50,851 bases of DNA from Bacillota bacterium (lineage in GTDB: Bacteria > Bacillota > UBA4882 > UBA10575): the NCBI GenBank assembly GCA_012837715.1, contig DUQR01000029.1:1-50851 (forward strand). The letters are read 5' to 3'. Each line of letters begins with the position of its first letter. Positions within the stretch are counted from its first letter, which is position 1. Below the pieces are notes generated by a model. It ran no database searches. It had not been told where the DNA came from and saw nothing but the letters and a program-made list of their open reading frames with translations. Below, in pieces: positions 1-8,057 of this stretch. Position numbers and translations under genes: made by a program.

Positions 1-8
1 TACTTCAT
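1..8 (-). CDS. 5' end of a gene leaving the left edge, possibly a transposase
   Basis: On the minus strand an ATG lies at 8-6, preceded at about 7 bp by a strong ribosome binding site (GAGGAGG, complement of 17-23). Only the first codons (Met-Lys and part of a third) are inside the window, so the product cannot be read. The inverted repeat just upstream, which buries the ribosome binding site, and the truncated gene on its far side suggest an insertion-sequence transposase. That identity is inference. Confidence 0.35.
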
Positions 9-11
9 ATT

Positions 12-85
12 GAGTACCTCCTCTGTTAGTCTTATTTTGTAAGGGGTAAACTTGCTTACACCCAGTATTCTAACAGGAGGTACTC
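12..85 (-). promoter_or_regulatory. Inverted repeat sequestering a ribosome binding site
   Basis: GAGTACCTCCTCTGTTAG (12-29) pairs with CTAACAGGAGGTACTC (70-85): 16 base pairs with a two-base bulge at 23-24. In minus-strand RNA the 3' arm contains the ribosome binding site of the gene starting at 8, so folding would hide it. Such fold-back control is known for several insertion sequences, where it limits transposase translation from read-through transcripts. The arms may also be part of the element's end. Confidence 0.6.
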
Positions 86-98
86 GTCTTTTCAAAGT

Positions 99-785
99 TC
101 ATTTGATTTCAATACAGGAATGCTCCTCAGTTAAATTTAAAAACTTTGTTAGTGAGAATTCTTCTTCTAATGCCCTAGAAAATATTTCTACAATTATTTC
201 TTGCCATTCGCGATCTCTACCCCTACCAAGAATACCATCATTTTTATAGTTTTCTGGGAAAGTTACTTCTTCAGGAACCCTATCGCTAAAATCATCAAAA
301 TACAGGATATTTGGTAATCTTTTTACTATTGCATTGACTAACGCATTGGTTTTAGGGTTGTTAGCAATATCTTCATTTTCATTAACCAATGAGTAACTCT
401 TTTGAAGAATACCATTTTCACAGTTTCTCATTATAAATATCTCCCTTTTATTATCAACAGCAGATTTTAACCACGTGTATAGCGGGTTATCCATTTTTAA
501 GCGGATCTCTTCTCCAATGTCTTGAAACTCTTCCTCATCCTCAATCTCAACTGCGGCAATTATTTTACATGGGCGTTGAGTTGTCCTATATTTATTTTTT
601 GGGTTTGTGTGAACCCCGTTAAGAATGTTGTCCTTATCTTTATCGAATGCCAATATCGCTTGTAGTATTGATGTTTTCCCAGATTCATTGACCCCAATTA
701 GAGGTATAACACTTTTATTAAGGTTAATTGTTAAGTCATCAATAGCCTTGTAGTTACAAATAGAAAATTTCTTGTAACGCATCAT
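99..785 (-). CDS. AAA ATPase of the OLD/RecF-like class, C-terminally truncated
   Basis: An ABC-type ATPase head of about 229 residues. It begins with a FxIxNYKAIDDLTI strand, typical of RecF, SMC and OLD proteins, followed by a P-loop GVNESGKTS near residue 32. No signature motif, Walker B or TOPRIM segment follows, whereas OLD-type proteins usually run to 400-600 residues, so the C-terminal half is missing. The open frame ends next to the inverted repeat at 70-85, as expected if a mobile element cut the gene. A longer frame starting with TTG at 797 would include the GGAGG (complement of 791-795). That sequence is better read as the ribosome binding site of ATG 785 or ATG 782. The intact relative probably served DNA repair or phage defence; the fragment is unlikely to function. 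Confidence 0.75.
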   Translation of the reverse strand: MMRYKKFSICNYKAIDDLTINLNKSVIPLIGVNESGKTSILQAILAFDKDKDNILNGVHTNPKNKYRTTQRPCKIIAAVEIEDEEEFQDIGEEIRLKMDNPLYTWLKSAVDNKREIFIMRNCENGILQKSYSLVNENEDIANNPKTNALVNAIVKRLPNILYFDDFSDRVPEEVTFPENYKNDGILGRGRDREWQEIIVEIFSRALEEEFSLTKFLNLTEEHSCIEIK

Positions 786-838
786 TATTTCCTCCAATTC
801 CCCGTTTTCATTGAACTACATATATTTTTTCCCCAATT

Positions 839-858
839 CCGCGCCATGGAGGGCGCGG
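839..858. other. GC-rich hairpin
   Basis: CCGCGCC (839-845) pairs perfectly with GGCGCGG (852-858) around a six-base loop, in an otherwise AT-rich gap. It lies upstream of the truncated ATPase and beside the 40-bp-periodic palindromes. No T-run follows on either strand, so it is not a typical terminator. Confidence 0.45.
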
Positions 859-887
859 CTAAGCGACCAATTTCATTTAAACGTTTA

Positions 888-990
888 ATAACCGAATCTA
901 TTCGTTTATATCCTTATTTCCATTCAATAGACGAACCTCTTTCGTTTATTGGGACAAATTGCATCTATTAGCGAATGTAGTTCGTTTATC
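888..990. repeat. Three palindromes at exact 40-bp spacing
   Basis: The 9-mer TTCGTTTAT occurs at 901, 941 and 981. Each copy is the right half of an imperfect dyad whose left half resembles ATAAACGAA: 888-896, 925-935 and 967-975. The arms are separated by 4-5 bases. The middle copy is the best, pairing 925-935 with 941-951 with one G-T wobble. The 40-bp period puts the sites on nearly the same DNA face, which would suit an operator array or iteron-like protein sites. The arms are too short and the array too regular inside for CRISPR. Confidence 0.6.
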
Positions 991-1286
991 TAAGCTTACT
1001 ACCCAATGTCACCATTCTATAAGTGGTCTCAAATTATAGGCTAGTTTTTTTGCTAACTTGTGGATAAAATTGGACATCTTTGCTAAGTATGTTAAATATT
1101 TATTTCGGCAGTTAACCTTTATATTCCTCCAATTTATGTCAATTATTTAATTTTATCCCTAAATTAAGAAAACCCAGATCTAGTAATCTAATTCCGTAGT
1201 TGTTGGTATTCTTTACTATTTTCCCACTTCTACTTGGATGAGTTTTTCGTGATACAGCAACAAACGGAACTTGGGGAAACTTCTTA
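991..1286. other. AT-rich intergenic region without a recognisable gene
   Basis: Nothing here can be supported as a gene. A minus-strand open frame crosses it but continues through the T-box leader, has no ribosome binding site and resembles nothing I know. It may hold the upstream control region of the truncated ATPase. Confidence 0.4.
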
Positions 1287-1315
1287 TTGACTTTTCGGGT
1301 TAGAGTATATATACT
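1287..1315 (+). promoter_or_regulatory. Sigma-A promoter of the T-box/trpB2 unit
   Basis: TTGACT (1287-1292), a 17-bp spacer and TATACT (1310-1315) form a near-consensus vegetative promoter. Transcription would start near 1322, just before Stem I of the T-box leader. Confidence 0.75.
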
Positions 1316-1321
1316 ATTAGC

Positions 1322-1640
1322 AAATAAAGTCACCCTATACGTTATAAGGTTTACACTTATATCGACTAAACCGTTGAGTAAGAAGAGTAGGTATAGCCGC
1401 TTGTTTTTAGAGAGCCGCTGAGGGTGGGAATGCGGTAACAAAGAGCGATACCGAATGGACTTACGAGGGCAGGGAGAAAGGCGCACCACCGCCGAGTAAT
1501 ACCTGACGGAATCTCCATCCGTTACCAAGGGAGCATATATGATTGTATATGGTAAGAGTGGGCGCCAAGGCGCCAAACCGGGTGGTACCGCAGAAGGCTA
1601 AAAGCTTCTGTCCCAGTGATACTGAGACAGAAGCTTTTTT
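1322..1640 (+). promoter_or_regulatory. T-box riboswitch, specifier UGG (tryptophan)
   Basis: The T-box core GGGTGGTACCGC is at 1580-1591. In Stem I, GTAAG (1378-1382) pairs with CTTAC (1460-1464) and GGTAT (1390-1394) with ATACC (1448-1452). The internal loop between them carries AGTA (1386-1389) opposite GAA (1453-1455), the loop-E signature of T-box specifier loops. The next triplet, TGG (1456-1458), is the tryptophan specifier. Uncharged tRNA-Trp would stabilise the antiterminator and switch on the downstream gene. The tRNA-binding bulge reads TGGT. The specifier assignment is by eye but agrees with the regulated gene being a tryptophan synthase beta homologue. Confidence 0.92.
1600..1640 (+). 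terminator. Rho-independent terminator of the T-box leader
   Basis: AAAAGCTTCTGTC (1600-1612) pairs with GACAGAAGCTTTT (1626-1638), followed by T residues to 1640. An inner CAGT/ACTG pair extends the stem. It lies directly after the T-box core, where the competing terminator of a T-box is expected. Confidence 0.92.
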
Positions 1641-1763
1641 ATATATAAAGGAATTGCATAAGGGCAATTCCTATCTAGATAAAACTAAAAGTTTCTTTTC
1701 AAAGATTAAGGAATTTCAATCCTTAAGTTGAGAAGAGACGAGAAGAGAGGAGAAAAGAAGAGA

Positions 1764-3146
1764 ATGAAGAGAAGCAAAAAAGTCCCTTACCGTTTTTATC
1801 TGAGTGAGGAGGAGATGCCGAAGGTCTGGTATAACATCCGGGCTGACATGAAAGAGCAGCCTGATCCCATGCTTAATCCGGCCACTCTGCAGCCAGTCAC
1901 CGCCGAAGATTTAGCCCCTGTTTTCTGCGAAGAGCTCGTCAAACAAGAACTGGATAGTACAACCAGGTATTTTGAGATCCCCGCTGAAATCCAGGAATTT
2001 TACAAAATATACCGGCCTTCGCCCCTGATCCGCGCCTACAACCTGGAAAAAGCTATGGACACCCCGGCTAAAATCTATTACAAATTTGAAGGTAACAACA
2101 CTTCCGGCAGTCATAAGTTAAACTCCGCTATTGCTCAGGTCTATTACGCAAAAGAACAAGGACTGACCGGCCTCACCACGGAGACCGGCGCCGGTCAATG
2201 GGGAACGGCTTTGGCCGAAGCATGCGCCTATTTTAAGCTGCCTTTAACCGTATATATGGTCAAATGTTCCTACGAGCAAAAGCCCTTCCGCCGCTCCGTA
2301 ATGCAAACCTTTGACGCGGAAGTTATCCCCAGTCCCAGTTCGACCACGAAAACCGGCTGCGCGATCCTGGAAGACGACCCGGACACTGGCGGCAGTCTTG
2401 GTTGCGCCATCTCCGAAGCTGTGGAAAAAGCGGTCACGACCCCTGGATACCGTTATGTCCTCGGCTCCGTTCTGAACCAGGTCCTACTGCACCAGTCCGT
2501 GATTGGCCTTGAATCGAAAAAGGCTCTGGAGAGCCTGGATGAATACCCCGATCTCATTATTGGTTGTGCCGGCGGTGGTTCAAACTTAGGTGGTTTAATC
2601 GCCCCCTTCGTTCAAGATAAATTACTGGGGAAAGCTTCGCCCCGCATTATCGCCGTGGAACCGGCTTCTTGTCCCTCCCTCACCCGGGGCCGTTATGCCT
2701 ATGATTTTTGTGACACCGGCAAAATCACCCCTCTAGCCCGGATGTACACTTTAGGTTGTCAATTCGTACCCTCTCCCAACCACGCCGGTGGTCTGCGCTA
2801 TCACGGGATGTCCCCGATCCTGTCCAAACTGTATCATGATGGTTACATGGAAGCGGTCGCCGTTGAACAGACCAAAGTCTTTGAAGCCGCCGTTTTCTTT
2901 GCCAAACATGAAACCATCCTCCCGGCGCCCGAATCGGCCCATGCGATCCGGACCGCCATTGATGAAGCCCTAAAATGCAAGGAATCCGGGGAAGCAAAGA
3001 CGATTCTCTTTGGCTTAACCGGCACCGGCTACTTTGACATGACTGCCTATGACGCCTATTTGAATGGGACGATGACCGACTATATTCCCAGTGACGAAGA
3101 TCTGGAAAAAGCCTTTGCCAAACTTCCGGAGCTTTCCCGGGTTTAG
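1764..3146 (+). CDS. trpB2: TrpB2-like tryptophan synthase beta chain (PLP enzyme)
   Basis: A fold-type II PLP enzyme of about 460 residues, the length of the TrpB2 group (TrpB1 is near 400). The PLP lysine is in SGSHKLNSA (about residue 118), ETGAGQWG follows near 142, and the phosphate-binding glycine loop is CAGGGSNLGG. TrpB makes L-tryptophan from indole and serine. TrpB2 proteins often occur without TrpA and may salvage free indole, and no other trp gene is seen here. The frame opens at TTG 1728, but ATG 1764 follows a purine-rich binding site (GAGAGGAG, 1744-1751) and removes a lysine/arginine-rich head. The T-box upstream makes expression respond to tryptophan starvation. The hairpin at 3201-3230 ends the unit. 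Confidence 0.9.
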   Translation: MKRSKKVPYRFYLSEEEMPKVWYNIRADMKEQPDPMLNPATLQPVTAEDLAPVFCEELVKQELDSTTRYFEIPAEIQEFYKIYRPSPLIRAYNLEKAMDTPAKIYYKFEGNNTSGSHKLNSAIAQVYYAKEQGLTGLTTETGAGQWGTALAEACAYFKLPLTVYMVKCSYEQKPFRRSVMQTFDAEVIPSPSSTTKTGCAILEDDPDTGGSLGCAISEAVEKAVTTPGYRYVLGSVLNQVLLHQSVIGLESKKALESLDEYPDLIIGCAGGGSNLGGLIAPFVQDKLLGKASPRIIAVEPASCPSLTRGRYAYDFCDTGKITPLARMYTLGCQFVPSPNHAGGLRYHGMSPILSKLYHDGYMEAVAVEQTKVFEAAVFFAKHETILPAPESAHAIRTAIDEALKCKESGEAKTILFGLTGTGYFDMTAYDAYLNGTMTDYIPSDEDLEKAFAKLPELSRV

Positions 3147-3200
3147 CCAGACACCATAATGGCCCCAGGTTATATAGAAAAGATAAGAGTTTAAACATTT

Positions 3201-3230
3201 AATCCCCCTGCCTCAACGGTTAGGGGGATT
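3201..3230. terminator. Terminator hairpin between converging genes
   Basis: AATCCCCC (3201-3208) pairs with GGGGGATT (3223-3230). The sequence after it on the plus strand is only moderately T-rich. It lies between trpB2 and the converging permease gene and may serve both strands. Confidence 0.65.
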
Positions 3231-3268
3231 ATTATCGCAAAGGACAACATAAAAGGCCCTCTTAGCAA

Positions 3269-4138
3269 TCAGATTAATAAGGACAGCGTTCCGGCGACAA
3301 TGAGGATTAACCCCGTCGTTGTCTTGCCGGTCAGTTTTTCTTTAAGGAAATAATAGGAAAAGGCAATGGTAAAGAGGATGCTCAATTTATCAATGGGCAC
3401 GACCACACTGGCCGGTCCGCTCTGCAAAGCCCGGTAATAGCATAACCAGGAACCACCGGTAGCAAAGCCTGATAAGATCAGAAAGCGCCAGCTTTTTTGA
3501 TCAATCTGCTTTAGTGTGCCTTGTTTCTTCGTGGCGAAAACGATGATCCAGGCCATTAACAATACAACAATCGTCCGGATGGCCGTGCCCAAGTTGGACT
3601 CAATCCCTTCGATTCCCACTTTACCCAGGATCGCGGTTAGGCTGGCAAAAATGGCGGCCCCCCAAGCATAGGCCAGCCATAGACTGCCTTTCGCGCCAAC
3701 CCCGTTTGTTGAGGGCTGTTTTTTCTGATACACCATAAGATAAGTGCCCATCCCGATCAAAATCATCGCTCCGGCCTTGATCAGGGTAATCTTTTCACCC
3801 AGAAAAATAAAGGCAAAAACCATGGTCAAAACGGTGCTCGCTTTATCAATAGGCGTTACTTTATTCACATCACCAAGTTGTAAAGCCTTAAAATAACAAA
3901 GCCAGGAGGCGCCGGTCGCCAGACCGGATAAGATGAGAAACAATAATGTTTTCCCGCTCACGTCAACCAGCGTCCGGTGTGAACCCACAATAAACACCAT
4001 CAGCCATGAAAACAAAAGTACAACAACGGTCCGGAGTGCCGTGGCCACATTCGAATCCACATTTTTAATCCCAATCTTGGCGAGAATCGCGGTGAGTCCC
4101 GCAAAAACCGCAGACCCAAAGGCAAATAGAATCCACAT
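3269..4138 (-). CDS. EamA-family DMT permease
   Basis: A 289-residue inner-membrane protein with about ten membrane segments in two homologous EamA halves. The motif AxFAxLTAILxKxGI at residue 8 recurs near 162, and TGASWLCYFKALQLG near 80 recurs as TGGSWLCYYRALQSG near 233. That duplication is typical of drug/metabolite transporters that export amino acids, nucleotides or other small metabolites. The substrate cannot be told. ATG 4138 follows GGAGGGGACAAGG. The gene converges on trpB2; a role in tryptophan-related export would be speculation. The upstream 336-bp gap holds only a gene-like scrap (4364-4474). Confidence 0.85.
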   Translation of the reverse strand: MWILFAFGSAVFAGLTAILAKIGIKNVDSNVATALRTVVVLLFSWLMVFIVGSHRTLVDVSGKTLLFLILSGLATGASWLCYFKALQLGDVNKVTPIDKASTVLTMVFAFIFLGEKITLIKAGAMILIGMGTYLMVYQKKQPSTNGVGAKGSLWLAYAWGAAIFASLTAILGKVGIEGIESNLGTAIRTIVVLLMAWIIVFATKKQGTLKQIDQKSWRFLILSGFATGGSWLCYYRALQSGPASVVVPIDKLSILFTIAFSYYFLKEKLTGKTTTGLILIVAGTLSLLI

Positions 4139-4363
4139 CCTTGTCCCCTCCCTTTCCCAAGTTGGCGCTTAATCCAGTTTAAAACCCGGTCCCGCATTAT
4201 GAATGTGGACCTGGATTGAACTTACTCCCATTCTACCATAATAAAAGAAGCTCTAGATAAGAACAGAGGCCGGTTATTTTCAGTCTCCCCATTTCGCAAT
4301 ACCAGGAAAACGCTTTTGCAGGCTTTCGCCTTTTTGGGCAGTTTCCGGTTTGGAAAGGTGAGA

Positions 4364-4474
4364 TTACTCCCGGTTTAAATTTAGCGAGCTAGCTCGTGGC
4401 ATGCTGCCAACGACCAGCTTAACATCTTTAATAATGGCCAGTTCGTCGCTTTCGGTACAGACCTTGATAACAGC
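4364..4474 (-). pseudogene. Open in-frame extension behind the stop of the next permease
   Basis: Directly after the TAG (4475-4477) of the DMT permease gene, the same frame stays open for 36 codons to a TAA at 4364. The composition looks protein-like (VCTESDELAIIKDVKLVVG) and there is no start codon or ribosome binding site of its own. It could be a relic of a longer gene, a read-through tail or chance. The rest of 4139-4474 holds nothing I recognise beyond a weak GGC/GCC hairpin near 4320. Confidence 0.3.
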
Positions 4475-5380
4475 CTATTCAAAAAAACCTAGAATAAAGA
4501 TACCCAGCAGGACCAGGGCGATGAATAAATACTGCCGTGAACTCAAATGTTCTTTCAGAAAGAGCCGTCCCAAAATTACCGAGACAATACTGTAACTGGC
4601 GATCATCGGCGCCACAATCACGGAGTTGGTGTTCAAGGCAAAAACATAAAAGTACTGACCGGCAGTCTCGAAAACTGCCGCTAGCACCCGGTCTTTTTCT
4701 TGCCGAAGCTTGAAGGGGCTTTTTTTCACTCCCACCAGATAAATAAAGGCCACAACGGCACAGCATAAAAAGGTAAGTTCGTAGGAGATCAAAGCTTCTT
4801 CCGGACTCATCAGTTTGGTAAGGTAAACATCATCCAAAAAAGTACCTAAAGCATCGATTACCGCATAAAGCAGGGGAAAGATCAGCGCAAGCGCACCCAA
4901 CCGGTATTTCCGATCGATCACGATCTGCTTTCGCTTTCTTTCTGCTTCCGCCAGTTTACGCTCAATAATCCCAATGGCAACCAAACCTATGGTAATCAGC
5001 GACACGGCCATCAGTTGCCAACCGTTCATCCTTTTCCCGAGAACAAAGAAGGCTAAAAGTCCGGCCACTGCGCCGGAGGTATTGCTAACCGGCGAGTTAA
5101 TCGAGACCTCCAAATATCTGAGGCCGACATACCCGATGGTCATTGATAAGATGTACATTGAAGAGACCGGAAGATATCTTATCATGTTATAAAAATCAAA
5201 TTGCCATCCTAATTTATTCATTTCAAAGAGAGCTTGCAGGCCCATCACGGCTCCAACCATGATCACAATGCGTAAATGGCTGTATTTATCTTGGGGTGAA
5301 GTTCCTTTTTTGTAAAATGTATCAGCTATCCCCCATAACAGAATCGTCAGGATTGCCGATGTATACCACGAAAAGTTCAT
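4475..5380 (-). CDS. DMT-superfamily (EamA-like) permease
   Basis: A 301-residue membrane protein with about ten hydrophobic segments and a charged cytoplasmic loop (KLAEAERKRKQIVIDRKYR) between its two halves. The second half ends with the usual EamA pattern of SVILGRLFLKEHLSSRQY and a last helix. ATG 5380 is preceded by GGGGAG at suitable spacing. The longer frame to 5425 would start inside the hairpin at 5424-5456, so it is rejected. It points the same way as the TRAP operon upstream but two terminator-like hairpins separate them, so it is probably a separate unit. Substrate unknown. Confidence 0.82.
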   Translation of the reverse strand: MNFSWYTSAILTILLWGIADTFYKKGTSPQDKYSHLRIVIMVGAVMGLQALFEMNKLGWQFDFYNMIRYLPVSSMYILSMTIGYVGLRYLEVSINSPVSNTSGAVAGLLAFFVLGKRMNGWQLMAVSLITIGLVAIGIIERKLAEAERKRKQIVIDRKYRLGALALIFPLLYAVIDALGTFLDDVYLTKLMSPEEALISYELTFLCCAVVAFIYLVGVKKSPFKLRQEKDRVLAAVFETAGQYFYVFALNTNSVIVAPMIASYSIVSVILGRLFLKEHLSSRQYLFIALVLLGIFILGFFE

Positions 5381-5423
5381 CAATTTCTCCCCTTTTTTTC
5401 CTGAGTAAAAGCGGCTTAGCCCC

Positions 5424-5456
5424 AAAAATCCCTCTCCGCTCCGGAAAGGGATTTTT
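5424..5456. terminator. Strong symmetrical terminator hairpin
   Basis: AAAAATCCCT (5424-5433) pairs with AGGGATTTTT (5447-5456). A-runs and T-runs flank the stem on both sides, so it can end transcription in either direction. On the minus strand it is the second hairpin behind the TRAP operon. Confidence 0.8.
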
Positions 5457-5474
5457 CGATCTTTAGTAAAATAA

Positions 5475-5505
5475 GGCCATCCATCACTGTTTCGTGAAGA
5501 TGGCC
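5475..5505 (-). terminator. Terminator of the TRAP operon
   Basis: GGCCATC (5475-5481) pairs with GATGGCC (5499-5505), with an inner TCAC/GTGA pair (5484-5487 and 5494-5497). On the minus strand it is followed by TTATTTT. It begins within 10 bp of the permease stop codon. Confidence 0.75.
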
Positions 5506-5513
5506 CTCACTTT

Positions 5514-7466
5514 TTATTCGGCCACTACCGATTGGTCTCTTCCGATTTTGATTCCATATTGGAGTACTACAATGATGGCGATGAGGATAATGCCAATCAG
5601 ATCCGTGGATATTCTCGGCTCAATCATGAGGAGTCCGGCGCCCACCGCCAAAATTCGCTGCCAGGTAGGAAGTTTCTTTTTCATAAAACCTTCCATGCCT
5701 CCGGCAATGGCAAACATCCCGATCAGTGAGGTCACGGTAAACTGGACAATCTGCCCAAAGCTGGCATCAATCAACAACATCGTCGGGTTCAGCACAAACA
5801 TATAGGGAATAACAAAAGCGGCAATGGCCAGTCGCGTCGCAATCACCCCGGTCCGTAACGGGTTACCACCGGAGATCGCCGCCCCGGCGTATGCGGCCAA
5901 AGCCACCGGAGGCGTAATATCAGCAACCACGCCAAAGTAAAAGACAAAAAAGTGAGCCGCCAAAACCGGCGTTTCCGGGATTAGTTTTAAGATAATCGGT
6001 GCGGTAATCGTCGCCATAATCACATAGTTGGCGGTCGTCGGTACGCCCATCCCCAAGATCAGACAGGCGATCATCGTTAAGAAAAGGGCAATAATGTCAA
6101 TCCCGCCCGAAAGGATGAGCAAACCTTCAGCCAGCTTAAGCCCGATCCCGGTCAAGGAGACAATACCAACAATGATCCCGGCGATGGAACAAGCCGCCGC
6201 AACCCCAATCGTATTCTTCGCCCCATTCTCCAAAGCGGCAACAAAAGACTTGGGGTCCAACCGGGTTTCCTTACGGAACATACTAACAACAATCGAGGCC
6301 AGAATAGCAAGACAGGCCGCGCGGGAAGGCGTGTAACCAATCGACATGGTGGTAATCAACACCACAATCGGCAGGAATAAATAACCTTTTTTCAAAAACA
6401 GCTTGAAAAAGTTGGGGATCGCTTCTTTCGGCAACCCCTTAAGGCCGGTTTTCTTCGCTTCAAAATGGACCATCAAGAAAATACCGGTAAAGTAAAGAAT
6501 CGCAGGAAAAATCGCCGCCACCGCAATCATGGAATAGGGCACCCCGGTCATCTCCGCCATCAGGAAGGCAGCGGCGCCCATAATCGGCGGCATAATCTGT
6601 CCCCCGGTGGAAGCTGCTGCCTCGACCGCAGCGGCAAAATCTTTGTCATACCCGGTCTTTTTCATCACCGGAATGGTCACACTGCCGGAACCAACGGTGT
6701 TGGCGACCGAACTGCCGGAGTACATTCCTTCCAGGGCACTGGAGATCACAGCGACTTTGGCCGGTCCGCCGGTGGCCCATCCGGCAATCGAGTTGGCGAT
6801 ATCAATAAAAAAGGTACCGATATTGGTTTTTTCCAGAAACGAACCTAAAATGATAAACAAAACGATAAAGGTCGAGCAAACACCAATCGGGGTCCCGATT
6901 ACACCATCAAGGGTATAAAACAGGGTGTAAATAATCCGCTTTAGCGAATAACCGGCATAAAAGGCATAACATACAAAAGAACCGGCCACGACCAAGATGG
7001 GCAGACCAACCACTCGGCGGCAGACTTCGGCCGTAATAAACACTCCCACTAACCCAATCAGCGTATCCCACTGGGTAATCCGGGTCGCCTTCACCGCCAG
7101 GTCGGCAAAATTGGCCACATAATAGAAATAGCAGGCTGCGCCGATCAGCCCCAGGACAACGTCATACCAGGGGATAAAATTCACCCGTTTGGCTGTTCTC
7201 TTTTTCGCCGGGTAAAGCGTAAATGCCATAAAAACAATCAGCCCGACAAAGGATGCCCTCCGGATTTGCTCCGGCCACACACTAATCAAATTCATATAGA
7301 AGACATACAGAGTAAACGCCGCCAAGAGATAACGGACTATAACACGGGGGACACCGCGAAAATGCCTGGTATTTGATTCGCGATCATATTCAGCCATCAA
7401 GGCATCCACATCAACTGAGTCTGCCTGGTCATGCAAGGATAGGGGTGTATTCTTTAGTTCAGACAT
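5514..7466 (-). CDS. TRAP transporter fused 4TM/12TM permease (TAXI type)
   Basis: A 650-residue integral membrane protein. The N-terminal part (about residues 40-150) is the small DctQ-like subunit. The rest is the large DctM-like subunit with the re-entrant motifs of ion-coupled TRAP permeases, such as SSALEGMYSGSSVANTVGSG near 240 and GMGVPTTANYVIMA near 480. Fused permeases of this length are typical of TAXI-type TRAP systems, which move organic acids or amino acids by sodium or proton symport. ATG 7466 follows AGGAGG; the TTG at 7469 is too close to it. It is the last gene of a three-gene operon after the TAXI receptor and the DUF1850 protein. Substrate unknown; glutamate, alpha-ketoglutarate and sialic acid are known for other TRAP systems. 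Confidence 0.93.
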   Translation of the reverse strand: MSELKNTPLSLHDQADSVDVDALMAEYDRESNTRHFRGVPRVIVRYLLAAFTLYVFYMNLISVWPEQIRRASFVGLIVFMAFTLYPAKKRTAKRVNFIPWYDVVLGLIGAACYFYYVANFADLAVKATRITQWDTLIGLVGVFITAEVCRRVVGLPILVVAGSFVCYAFYAGYSLKRIIYTLFYTLDGVIGTPIGVCSTFIVLFIILGSFLEKTNIGTFFIDIANSIAGWATGGPAKVAVISSALEGMYSGSSVANTVGSGSVTIPVMKKTGYDKDFAAAVEAAASTGGQIMPPIMGAAAFLMAEMTGVPYSMIAVAAIFPAILYFTGIFLMVHFEAKKTGLKGLPKEAIPNFFKLFLKKGYLFLPIVVLITTMSIGYTPSRAACLAILASIVVSMFRKETRLDPKSFVAALENGAKNTIGVAAACSIAGIIVGIVSLTGIGLKLAEGLLILSGGIDIIALFLTMIACLILGMGVPTTANYVIMATITAPIILKLIPETPVLAAHFFVFYFGVVADITPPVALAAYAGAAISGGNPLRTGVIATRLAIAAFVIPYMFVLNPTMLLIDASFGQIVQFTVTSLIGMFAIAGGMEGFMKKKLPTWQRILAVGAGLLMIEPRISTDLIGIILIAIIVVLQYGIKIGRDQSVVAE

Positions 7467-7547
7467 CAATCATCCTCCTTTTCTTAATTAGAAAAACTCT
7501 ATTACAATCAAAACCGGAACTTTAGTCTAATCCAAAAATCCCGGTCC

Positions 7548-8054
7548 TTAAGGCCGATGCAACAAAAAAGAAGATAATCTCCGCCCGCTCGTAAATTGGA
7601 CGGTCGTATTACGGCCACAAAGCCCGCGCAGACTGATCTTCTCCCCGCCAACCTGTAGGATATGGTCGGAAACAGTGCCCACAATATACGAAAGTGAATC
7701 CAGACGTCGGTTAAAACCGGAGATAATCATCGCGCCATCTTCACCATACTCGAGACGCTGGCCTTCCTCCAACTGGGTTTGGACACCGGCGCCAAAAGCA
7801 TAATAAATCGTGCGCGTCACATAGATGGCGCCCTTTCGGATCTGGTAAACATCGGTCACCGGGCTTTGATTCACCGAATGGATAAAGGTGACCGCAAACT
7901 CCTCCCCATCCTCCACGGGGAAAGCACTGATCACTTGACCGGTGTCACCGTTTTTCAAAATTAAACACGGCGTGGAATTAATGAAGAGTAAAAAAACAGA
8001 GGCCGTGATTGTGACCACGATCGCGGCCCCCGTTAATAACCTTTTAGGTGGCAT
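7548..8054 (-). CDS. DUF1850 protein of the TRAP operon
   Basis: A 168-residue protein with one N-terminal membrane segment (about residues 8-26) and an extracytoplasmic domain holding the DUF1850 core VTFIHSVNQSPVTDVYQI near residue 54. DUF1850 genes typically sit between the receptor and fused permease genes of TAXI-TRAP operons, as here. Their role is unproven; assembly or receptor docking is plausible. It starts three bases behind the receptor stop codon, so translational coupling is likely. Confidence 0.85.
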   Translation of the reverse strand: MPPKRLLTGAAIVVTITASVFLLFINSTPCLILKNGDTGQVISAFPVEDGEEFAVTFIHSVNQSPVTDVYQIRKGAIYVTRTIYYAFGAGVQTQLEEGQRLEYGEDGAMIISGFNRRLDSLSYIVGTVSDHILQVGGEKISLRGLCGRNTTVQFTSGRRLSSFLLHRP

Positions 8055-8057
8055 TAC

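Noticed and set aside
888-990. CRISPR-like array
   Set aside because: The repeats are short and imperfect dyads, the intervals between them are only about 15 bp, and there are just three units and no cas genes.
1139-1576. Minus-strand frame of 145 codons as a gene
   Set aside because: It runs antisense through the T-box leader, has no ribosome binding site and its product has no recognisable pattern; only its last third looks faintly protein-like.
4475-4477. TAG as a recoded (pyrrolysine) codon
   Set aside because: The upstream protein is complete at family length, and no pyrrolysine genes or other recoded stops are visible.
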